From positions 7,889,001 through 7,953,000 of the forward strand of contig NZ_CP025113.1 of NCBI RefSeq assembly GCF_002831585.1: a DNA stretch of 64,000 nt. The letters are read 5' to 3'. A program made the position numbers and the translations under genes. The stretch is from Bradyrhizobium sp. SK17 (GTDB lineage: Bacteria; Pseudomonadota; Alphaproteobacteria; Rhizobiales; Xanthobacteraceae). The notes under the pieces were generated by a model, which worked only from the letters and a program-made list of their open reading frames with translations, did not search any database and was not told the origin of the DNA. Within the stretch, counting starts at the first letter, position 1; each line of letters begins with the position of its first letter. Positions 1 to 6,551 of this stretch are shown here, in pieces.

Positions 1-164
1 CAGCATCGCAGCGATCATCTGCGGCACGATCCCGAGCGTGCAGCCGAACGCCGCCGCCACGCTCGCCCGCGAACCGCGGGTCAGCGCGACCGCCAGGGTG
101 TAGAGCACGCCGGTGCCGGGCGAGGCGACCACGATCAGGGTGGTCAGCAGGAAGGACCAGGTCA
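1..164 (-). CDS. LysE/RhtB-family exporter, N-terminal part only
   Basis: The gene runs off the left edge, so only about 54 N-terminal residues are visible. They read MTWSFLLTTLIVVASPGTGV and continue as a hydrophobic helix and a short basic turn (TRGSR) into a second helix. The ASPGTG after the first helix corresponds to the 'PGP' motif at the same place in LysE/RhtB amino-acid exporters, inner-membrane proteins of about 205 residues with six helices. A second LysE-type gene lies at 27378-27998. The substrate cannot be told from this fragment. Confidence 0.75.
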
Positions 165-213
165 TTGCAGTTCCTCGATTTCAAATTCTTGAGTCAAACC
201 CTTGGGGGGCACG

Positions 214-1089
214 TCATTCCAGATCTCGCTTCAGATAGTCCAGCACGCGCGGGAAGGCATCCTTGCGCGCCTCGGGATCGGTCCCGATCACGGGGATCGA
301 GCCATCCCGCATCGTATAGGCCGGCAGCTCGGTGCGCGGCAGGTTCGGCGCATCGAACGCATGCACCGCGCCGGGATAGCTCTTCAGCTCGACCGGATTG
401 CCGCGCGCCTTGGCCGCCGCGATGAAGGCGTCGCAGGGCTTGTACGGCGTCCAGACGTCGGCCTCGCCGATCAGCACCAGCAGCGGCACCCGGCTGGTCC
501 AGCCATTCGGCTCGACATTGGTGAAGGGCCTCGATTGATAGATGTCGGCGCAGGCGCCGGGATAGAACGCCACCGCGGCCCTGAAATCCTGCGCCAACTC
601 GGCCGGCCGGCCGATGCTCCTGTCGTTGATCGAGAGCAGCACCACGCCGCCGCCCTGCGACCAGCCCATCAGCGCGATGCGGTCCGGCTTCACGAAGGGC
701 TGCGCCTGCAAATAACGCAGCGCGCCATAGGCATCCTTCGGCCGCTCGCGCCACATCCTGCGGCTGTCGGGCCCGCGCGAGCAGGTCTGGCCGAGCCCGC
801 GCGGCGTCGCGCTGTCGACGATCAGGGTGACATAGCCCTGCACCGCGAGCGCCCGCGCCCAGGCGCGATAGAGGCCGAACACGCGGCCCTTCTTGTCATT
901 GAGGCCGGAACAGCCATGCATCAGCACCACCGCGGGCCGCGGCGTGTCGTCCTCGCGGCGGTCGAGATGACCGATCAGGTCGGTGGTGCCGTCGAGTGAG
1001 GGGAAATTGACGATCGTCTCCGCCGCGGCGGGCGCCGCGGTCGCGAGCACGAACCAGACCAGTCCGATGATCGGCCACAGGCGGCGCAT
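214..1089 (-). CDS. Secreted dienelactone hydrolase-like alpha/beta hydrolase
   Basis: This 291-residue protein begins with a signal peptide (about residues 1-23, ending AAPAAAE), so the mature enzyme should be periplasmic. The alpha/beta-hydrolase features are an HGCSG oxyanion-hole motif near residue 58, the nucleophile elbow GWSQGG with Ser144, a likely acid Asp211 (IGEADVW) and a likely catalytic His243 (AVHAF). The fold matches the dienelactone hydrolase family, but the nucleophile is serine rather than the cysteine of classical DLH; compare the Cys-type paralogue at 55784. Substrate unknown; an ester or lactone is likely. There is no convincing Shine-Dalgarno sequence before the ATG at 1089, but the signal peptide fixes the start closely. 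Confidence 0.8.
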   Translation of the reverse strand: MRRLWPIIGLVWFVLATAAPAAAETIVNFPSLDGTTDLIGHLDRREDDTPRPAVVLMHGCSGLNDKKGRVFGLYRAWARALAVQGYVTLIVDSATPRGLGQTCSRGPDSRRMWRERPKDAYGALRYLQAQPFVKPDRIALMGWSQGGGVVLLSINDRSIGRPAELAQDFRAAVAFYPGACADIYQSRPFTNVEPNGWTSRVPLLVLIGEADVWTPYKPCDAFIAAAKARGNPVELKSYPGAVHAFDAPNLPRTELPAYTMRDGSIPVIGTDPEARKDAFPRVLDYLKRDLE

Positions 1090-1167
1090 CAGCCGCCAAT
1101 ATCACGCTGCCCGGGCGGGCGGAAGCGACCAGCGCCCGCCCGCCACACGTCGGCGCTGACAAACGCG

Positions 1168-1569
1168 TTATGAAGGCCTCGACCGGCCGCCCGGCAGCGT
1201 CGACGCCTTGGTCTCGGCGAGCCGGATCACGTCAAGCGGCGCCCACGGCTTGGCCCAGAACAAGGCGCCGTCCGGCAGGCGCTGACGCAGCGGCTTGCCC
1301 GAAGTCACGATCACGTCGAGGTCGGGCTTGTGTTTCTTCGCCGCATGGGCAAGCTCGACGCCGGTCATGTTTCCGGCGAGTTCGACGTCGGTCATCATCA
1401 GCACGACGTTGTCGCCATTGCCGAGCAGCACCAATTCGGCAGCCTCCGCGCTCTCGCAGGCGATGACGTCGAAATCGCTTTCCTCCAGCAGCAAGCCGAT
1501 CATCTCGCGCTGCATCGGGTCGTCCTCGACGACCAACGCCTTCGCACGATCGGGCCTCGACTGTCCCAT
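1168..1569 (-). CDS. Single-domain response regulator (CheY-like receiver)
   Basis: These 133 residues form one receiver domain with no output domain. The acidic pocket is Glu15-Asp16-Asp17 (VVEDDPM), the phospho-acceptor is Asp61 (MMTDVELAG), the switch residue is Thr89 or Ser90 (IVTSGKP) and the conserved lysine is Lys107 (FWAKPWA), so phosphotransfer should work. A strong ribosome binding site (GAGGAGG) precedes the ATG. No histidine kinase lies nearby, so it is an orphan and its partner cannot be inferred. Single receiver domains of this kind often act in phosphorelays or by protein-protein contact. Confidence 0.85.
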   Translation of the reverse strand: MGQSRPDRAKALVVEDDPMQREMIGLLLEESDFDVIACESAEAAELVLLGNGDNVVLMMTDVELAGNMTGVELAHAAKKHKPDLDVIVTSGKPLRQRLPDGALFWAKPWAPLDVIRLAETKASTLPGGRSRPS

Positions 1570-1736
1570 GGTGTGCCTCCTCTGTTCTGATCGCCTGGAT
1601 TGATCGCCGCGTGAAAACGAACACTGACTAAATGCCTAAAATCGCTGGATGGTTCAGTTCCAATTTGAGAAAAGCGGGGAACCGCCGTGTTCCCGCATGG
1701 CCACCACCACCCTCGTCGAGATGGAGCCGACCCGAC

Positions 1737-2594
1737 ATGACTGCGATCTCTGGATCCGCCGCTGCCGTGACCGGAGCCGCCAGCGGCATCGGCCGCGCAC
1801 TGGCGCTTGAACTCGCACAGCGCGGCTGCGACCTGGCGCTCGCCGACCGCGACGAGGCCGGTCTACAGGCGACGGCCGCCGAGATCGCGAAAGCGAGCCC
1901 GCGCAAGGTCACCGTGCATCGCCTCGACGTCGGCGAGCCCGACCAGATCGCGGCATTCGCGGCCGCCGCCAGCGCCGCGCATCCCGCGCTCAACATCGTC
2001 GTCAACAATGCCGGCGTCGCCCTGCTCGGCCAGTTCGGCGAGATCGAGCAGGCCCAGATGGAGTGGCTGTTCAACATCAATTTCTGGGGCGTGGTGCACG
2101 GCACCCGCGCCTTCCTGCCGTATCTCGCGCGGCAGCGCGAGGCGCATATCGTCAACGTCTCCTCGATCTTCGGCATCGTGGCGCCGCCCGGCCAGAGCGC
2201 CTATTGCGCGGCCAAGTTCGCGGTCCGCGGCTTCTCCGAAAGCCTGCGCCACGAGCTCGCGGTGGCGAACAGTCCGGTGCGGCTCTCGGTGGTGCATCCC
2301 GGCGGCGTCGCCACCAACATCGCGCGCAATTCGCGCACCGGGGCCGGCGTCACCGACAATGCCCGCCGCGTGCAGTCGATCGAGCGCTTCGACGCGTTGG
2401 CCCGGACCACGCCGACTGCGGCCGCGCAGCGCATCATCGCCGGCATCGAGAAGAACCAGCCGCGCATCCTGATCGGCAACGACGCCCGCTTCATGGACCT
2501 GCTGCAACGCTTCCGCCCCGGCACCTACTGGAAGGTGCTGCAACGGCAGATCGAGAAGGCGACCGCGAAGGTGGCGGGGGCCGGTGCCAAGTAA
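1737..2594 (+). CDS. SDR-family oxidoreductase
   Basis: A classical short-chain dehydrogenase/reductase of 285 residues. It has the nucleotide-binding TGAASGIG motif (residues 12-19), NNAG (90-93), the catalytic serine in VNVSSIFG (about 142) and the YCAAK active site (Tyr156, Lys160). The C-terminal 60 residues (IIAGIEKNQPRILIG, then a basic tail) resemble SDRs acting on acyl or lipid-like substrates, but the substrate is not determined. The frame stays open back to 1632. The ATG at 1737 was chosen because it places the glycine motif where SDRs usually have it and has GGAG about ten bases upstream. Confidence 0.85.
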   Translation: MTAISGSAAAVTGAASGIGRALALELAQRGCDLALADRDEAGLQATAAEIAKASPRKVTVHRLDVGEPDQIAAFAAAASAAHPALNIVVNNAGVALLGQFGEIEQAQMEWLFNINFWGVVHGTRAFLPYLARQREAHIVNVSSIFGIVAPPGQSAYCAAKFAVRGFSESLRHELAVANSPVRLSVVHPGGVATNIARNSRTGAGVTDNARRVQSIERFDALARTTPTAAAQRIIAGIEKNQPRILIGNDARFMDLLQRFRPGTYWKVLQRQIEKATAKVAGAGAK

Positions 2595-2647
2595 TCGGTG
2601 TCACCACCCGCGCATGCGAAGCGGCAGCCGGCGCAGATAACTCTGTC

Positions 2648-2778
2648 GTCGTCCTTGCGAAGGCAGGGACCCATAACCACAGGGTTGGGTTGGCGAAACA
2701 CGCTGGGGCCGCAGCGTCAGACATCATGAGCAGTCGTGGTTATGGGTCCCGGGTCGCGCTGCGCTTGCCCGGGACGAC
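2648..2778. repeat. Intergenic palindromic repeat, family A copy 1
   Basis: An imperfect long inverted repeat. The left arm reads GTCGTCCTTGCGAAGGCAGG and continues GGACCCATAACCACAGG. The right arm reads GTGGTTATGGGTCCCGGG and ends TTGCCCGGGACGAC. A GC-rich centre contains CGCTGGGGCCGCAGCGT. The same element recurs at 32033, 38151, 52414 and 62775. Confidence 0.85.
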
Positions 2779-2831
2779 ACTGAATCTGTTGCGCGATTGT
2801 CGGGTTGCGCATCCACGGCGGACAAGAGAGC

Positions 2832-3677
2832 TCAACCCAGCTGCTTCTTCACCCCAAGCGCCAGCCGGAACAGCGGGTCGCTCTTCTCCGACGGATACAG
2901 CGCGCTTCGCGTCACCTGCGGAAAATTGTCGTTCTTCCAGAACGACACCGGCGCGAAGGAGAATTTCGCGACCAGCCGCCGACCGAAATCCATCTCGTAG
3001 GGAAAATAATTGTCCTTCTGCTCGGTGCCGGACATTTCAGGATATTCGCCGAGCAGATAGCCCTCCTGGATATGCGGCCGCACCGCCGATGGCGGGCAGA
3101 CGCTGGAGAGGCGGACGATCTGGAGGCCGGCCTCCGCGCTCGCGGTGATCGCGCCAGAGAGGTTCGGCACGCCGAGCACATAGAGGAAGGCGGTGCCGGT
3201 CTCGGCCAGCGAGGCGAACGACGCCGCGATCCGGATCGAATGGGTGACGTCGAGCAGCGGCGTGGTGCAGACCTCATAGTGTTGCAGGATCGACCAGCGC
3301 AGGATGCGATGCCGCTTCAGCCGCTCCAGCCCGAGCAGCTTTGCCTTGGCATATTCCGCGACCAGGACCTGCTCGGCGCGGCGCAGGGCCTCGAAGCGTT
3401 GAACCAGCATCGCCTGATCAGGGTTGCCGCGGCCGCCGCGAAACAGCGTCGGCTTCAGCGACGAGTTGTTCTTGACGTTGCGGTGATCCGCGCCCTGGCC
3501 GCGAAACAGCAGCACGTGGTCGCGGTTGAGGAATTGCAGCTCGGCGATCTTGGTGGCGAGCTCGAGATAGGAGCCGACGCGATGGCCCGGCCCCTCGCGC
3601 ACCGCCGAGTTCTTCGCGATCTGGCATCCGCGGCGGTCGAAGAACGACCAGATCTTCTGGCTGCCGATGGTTTCCAT
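2832..3677 (-). CDS. FRG domain-containing protein
   Basis: The 281-residue protein carries the hallmarks of the FRG domain: LLFRGQG at residues 56-62, SLKPTLFR at 73-80, ILQHYEVCTTPLLDVT at 130-145, and a following helix with FASLAETGTAFLYVL. FRG domains have no settled biochemical function but are frequent in phage-defence and toxin-like loci. The usual form of the central motif is 'QHYGxPTxLLDWT'; here Gly is Glu-Val-Cys and Trp is Val, so it is somewhat divergent. The gene stands alone between an SDR and a transglycosylase, flanked on both sides by palindromic repeats. GAGG lies just before the ATG. Confidence 0.75.
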   Translation of the reverse strand: METIGSQKIWSFFDRRGCQIAKNSAVREGPGHRVGSYLELATKIAELQFLNRDHVLLFRGQGADHRNVKNNSSLKPTLFRGGRGNPDQAMLVQRFEALRRAEQVLVAEYAKAKLLGLERLKRHRILRWSILQHYEVCTTPLLDVTHSIRIAASFASLAETGTAFLYVLGVPNLSGAITASAEAGLQIVRLSSVCPPSAVRPHIQEGYLLGEYPEMSGTEQKDNYFPYEMDFGRRLVAKFSFAPVSFWKNDNFPQVTRSALYPSEKSDPLFRLALGVKKQLG

Positions 3678-3696
3678 GGGCCTCGAACTCTCAACC

Positions 3697-3802
3697 CGTC
3701 ATTCCGGGGCTCGCGAAGCGAGAGCCCGGAATCCATTCTTCTACACGTGATGCGGCTCGATGGATTCCGGGCTCGCGCCAAGAGGCGCGCCCCGGAATGA
3801 CG
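3697..3802. repeat. Intergenic palindromic repeat, family B copy 1
   Basis: An inverted repeat bounded by CGTCATTCCGGGG and CCCCGGAATGACG, with inner arms CCCGGAATCCAT and ATGGATTCCGGG. Other copies are at 9778, 14479 and 15992. Confidence 0.85.
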
Positions 3803-3820
3803 GGGATGACCGCAGCGCCC

Positions 3821-4627
3821 TCACCGCCCGACGAGCTGATCGGCAAAATACCCGATCGTCTTGCGATAGATCACCGCCCTGTTCCATTCGCGCATCGCCT
3901 CGAAATTGGCGCTACCTTCGCCATAGGGCGCGCCCATCTTGAAGCCGTTCGAGTGCAACAGGTTCGCGGTCGAGGCCAGCACGTCGGGCACCGAGTGGCG
4001 CAGGTCGACATGGCCGTCGCCGTCGAAGTCGACGCCGTATTTGATGTAGGACGACGGCAGGAACTGGGTCTGGCCGATCTCGCCGGCATAGGCGCCGATC
4101 ATGTCGTTCAGACGAAGATCGCCGCGTTGCAGGATCTTGAGCGCGGCGAGCAGCTCGCCCTGGAACAGGTCGGTGCGGCGGCAATCATGCGCCAGCGTGG
4201 CGAGCACGCGAAACACCGGCAGCTTGCCCATGTCGCCCTTGCCGAAATCGGTCTCCAGCCCCCAGATCGCGACCAGGATCTGGCGCGGCACGCCGTATTG
4301 CTGCTCGATCTTCGAGAGCAGCGCGGCGTGACGCTGCAACATCGCGCGGCCGCCGTTGATGCGCCCGGGCCCGACGCGGGTCGCGACATACTGCTCGAAG
4401 GTCTTGTTGAAGGTGTAGCGCTGCCGCCGGTCGAAGGCGAGCACCCCGCCATCCTGCTGCACCCCGCCGAGTGCCTGCGAGATCACATCCTGCTGGATGC
4501 CGGCCGCCGCCGCCTCCTGCGAGAACGACTGCACGAAGGCCGGAAAACTGCCGCCGCAGCGGGCGGCATAGGAGGGGGTGGCAAGCAGCAAGGCGCCGAA
4601 CACAACCGCCAAACGACACCTGAGCAT
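3821..4627 (-). CDS. Lytic murein transglycosylase, MltB type
   Basis: A 268-residue periplasmic peptidoglycan lyase of the MltB family, which cleaves the MurNAc-GlcNAc bond to form 1,6-anhydro-MurNAc. Residues 1-22 are a signal peptide (hydrophobic core, ATPSYA cleavage region); there is no lipobox. The catalytic glutamate is Glu125 in IWGLETDFGKGD, followed by family motifs GAYAGEIGQTQFLPSSY and DFDGDGHVDLRHSVPDVLAS. No C-terminal peptidoglycan-binding domain is present, so this is the short form. The frame extends ten residues further, but AGGAGG nine bases before the ATG at 4627 supports this start. Confidence 0.9.
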   Translation of the reverse strand: MLRCRLAVVFGALLLATPSYAARCGGSFPAFVQSFSQEAAAAGIQQDVISQALGGVQQDGGVLAFDRRQRYTFNKTFEQYVATRVGPGRINGGRAMLQRHAALLSKIEQQYGVPRQILVAIWGLETDFGKGDMGKLPVFRVLATLAHDCRRTDLFQGELLAALKILQRGDLRLNDMIGAYAGEIGQTQFLPSSYIKYGVDFDGDGHVDLRHSVPDVLASTANLLHSNGFKMGAPYGEGSANFEAMREWNRAVIYRKTIGYFADQLVGR

Positions 4628-4682
4628 GCAACAATCCCTCCTGCTTCGAATGACCAATCATGCCATGGAGCAAACGAGGCCG

Positions 4683-5651
4683 TCAAAGCGTCGGCACCGA
4701 CATTCCACCCACGCGCTCGTCCCGCCGGCGCGCACCAGTATCCGCACCCTCGCCCTTCCAGCTCCGCGGCGCGTTCACCAGGCTGACCAGCGTGTAGCTG
4801 ACGATCACGAGCAGGAACCAGGACCCGAGCTTCTCGATTCCGACCATCGACCAGCCGAGCCGCTGCGAGGGATAGAGCCAGGTCTTGGTGAAGGTGCCGA
4901 TGTTCTCGGTGAACCAGATGAACAGCGACACCAGCACGAGGCCGAGCAGCAGCGGCATCGAACGATGGCTGGTCCAGACCTTGAAGTGGACGCTGGTGCG
5001 GCCGAACAGCCAGATCGCCCAGGCGAACAGCCCCCAGCGCAGGTCGATGACGTAGTGGTGGCTGAAGAAGTTGACATAGATCGCCACGCTGAGGGCGATC
5101 AGGCCGAGCCGGCGCGGATGCTGCGAGAAGCGGAAATCGAACAACCGCCAGCAGCGGCAGATGTAGCTGCCGATGCAGGAATACATGAAGCCCGAGAACA
5201 GCGGCACGCCGCCGATATGGAAGATGCTGGGCTCCGGATAGATCCAGGAGCCGACCCGCGTCTTGAACAGCTCCATCGCCGTGCCGACGACATGGTAGAT
5301 CAGGATGACCCTGGCCTCCTCCCACGTCTCCAGCCGGCCGGCGAGCAGCACGAGCTGAACGGCGAGCATCGAGAGGAACAGGAAGTCGTAGCGCGCCAGC
5401 GCCGCATCCGGCGGATAGAAGCGCCAGGTGCCGATCATCAGCGCGACGGCGATGCCGCCGAACAGGCAGGCCCAGGCCTGCTTGATGCCGAAGCGCAGGA
5501 ATTCGTAAGGAGCCGCGGTCCAGCGGCGCTGTGCCATGACCAGGCCGAGGCGATGCTCGCCGGCGATGAAGCGACGCAGCGCCGGCCAGTTGGCCGCGGC
5601 GCTGGCGATGGGTTTGCCTTGACGTGTCAGCCTGTGATGCACGCCGCGCAA
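4683..5651 (-). CDS. DUF817 family integral membrane protein
   Basis: About 322 residues with eight or so hydrophobic segments. The family signature is seen in EFLRFGIKQAWACLFG, in ELFKTRVGSWIYPEPSIF and in VPLFSGFMYSCIGSYICRCWR, and the tail carries FTENIGTFTKTWLYPSQ. DUF817 proteins are inner-membrane proteins of unknown function. The start is uncertain: the frame opens with TTG at 5651, and the conserved N-terminal stretch LRRFIAGEHRLG shows translation must begin upstream of the internal ATG at 5537. The basic C-terminal tail (about the last 25 residues) is not part of the core. Confidence 0.8.
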   Translation of the reverse strand: MRGVHHRLTRQGKPIASAAANWPALRRFIAGEHRLGLVMAQRRWTAAPYEFLRFGIKQAWACLFGGIAVALMIGTWRFYPPDAALARYDFLFLSMLAVQLVLLAGRLETWEEARVILIYHVVGTAMELFKTRVGSWIYPEPSIFHIGGVPLFSGFMYSCIGSYICRCWRLFDFRFSQHPRRLGLIALSVAIYVNFFSHHYVIDLRWGLFAWAIWLFGRTSVHFKVWTSHRSMPLLLGLVLVSLFIWFTENIGTFTKTWLYPSQRLGWSMVGIEKLGSWFLLVIVSYTLVSLVNAPRSWKGEGADTGARRRDERVGGMSVPTL

Positions 5652-5700
5652 GGTCGCGACGGATCACGGTCGCAGCGCGGCGGAGATGTGCAGATTTCCC

Positions 5701-6111
5701 TCAATCCCTGAGCTGCCGCTCCAGCCCGTCGAAATCGATCTCGGCCCAGCATTCCGAGAGCTTGCCGTCCCGGATGCGCCAGAACGTCATGCCACGGAAT
5801 TCGACGTGGCGGCCGGTCGGCTGGATGCCGCGCCACAGGCTGCGGTGACGGCCGCGCCAGACGAAGCGGCCGGCGACCATGTCGCGCTCGGCCACCAGGC
5901 ATTCGGCCACCGCCGACAGCTCGGCGAAGGTCTCATGCATCGCCGCCGCCTGCGCGAGCACCTCCTCGGCACTCAGCCGCTTGCCCACGGCATGGTCGAA
6001 GAAGTCGGACGCCAACTGCGCGCGGATCGCACCGGCATCGAGCCGGTTGGTCACGGCGTCATGATGCGCGAGCACCAGCGCCTTGTTGGCCTCGAGGGTG
6101 GCGTGGGACAT
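5701..6111 (-). CDS. SnoaL-like / NTF2-fold protein (ester cyclase-like)
   Basis: About 136 residues with the cone-shaped NTF2/SnoaL pattern: an N-terminal helical part (TLEANKALVLAHHDAVTNR), then GRFVWRGRH, GIQPTGRHVEFRGMTFWRIRDGKLSECWAEID. The PTGR...R.RDGK..E.W..D spacing is typical of SnoaL-type polyketide cyclase homologues, most of which have no assigned reaction. The frame remains open to 6189. The ATG at 6111 gives normal family length, but it has no clear Shine-Dalgarno sequence, so the start is tentative. Convergent or divergent partners give no functional clue. Confidence 0.7.
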   Translation of the reverse strand: MSHATLEANKALVLAHHDAVTNRLDAGAIRAQLASDFFDHAVGKRLSAEEVLAQAAAMHETFAELSAVAECLVAERDMVAGRFVWRGRHRSLWRGIQPTGRHVEFRGMTFWRIRDGKLSECWAEIDFDGLERQLRD

Positions 6112-6545
6112 CGGAGGAGGCTTCTCGAAAAGGGAGAGTTGTAAAAAAGGAAGATGCGCCTCATACGCGAATCGCATGGTGCAATGCAAGTGACGATGGT
6201 CAGAAAAGCCCGGGCTTTCGCCCGCCCTTCGTTTGAACGGCGATCCGAAAGACGGCTGTCATGAGTTGGCTCGATGGCCGCCCCCGAGCGGTAACATCAT
6301 CCGACGCCGGCCATGCACGCGGCGGCAACGATCCGCACGCGGCGGGAACCGGCGGGTGCACGATGCATGAACGCCGCCCGTGTCGGCTGCGACGAAGCAA
6401 GACACATTCGCCATGCCGGTTCCCCCCGCGCGCGGCTGCCGTCGCGTCTTGTTGATGCAATGCCGGGCCGTTAAAGCCGAGCAGGCTGGCTGCACCGACG
6501 CCGTCATTCGCGGGAACGAAGGGCGCGCTCCATGATGAGGTACCA
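6112..6545. other. Intergenic region without recognised gene
   Basis: These 434 bases separate two divergently transcribed genes and should hold both promoters. A GC-rich stem (AGCCCGGGCTTTCGCCCG near 6209) is visible. Long open frames crossing the region are shadows of the GC-rich downstream gene. I see no tRNA, repeat family or protein-like reading here. Confidence 0.5.
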
Positions 6546-6551
6546 TTGCTG

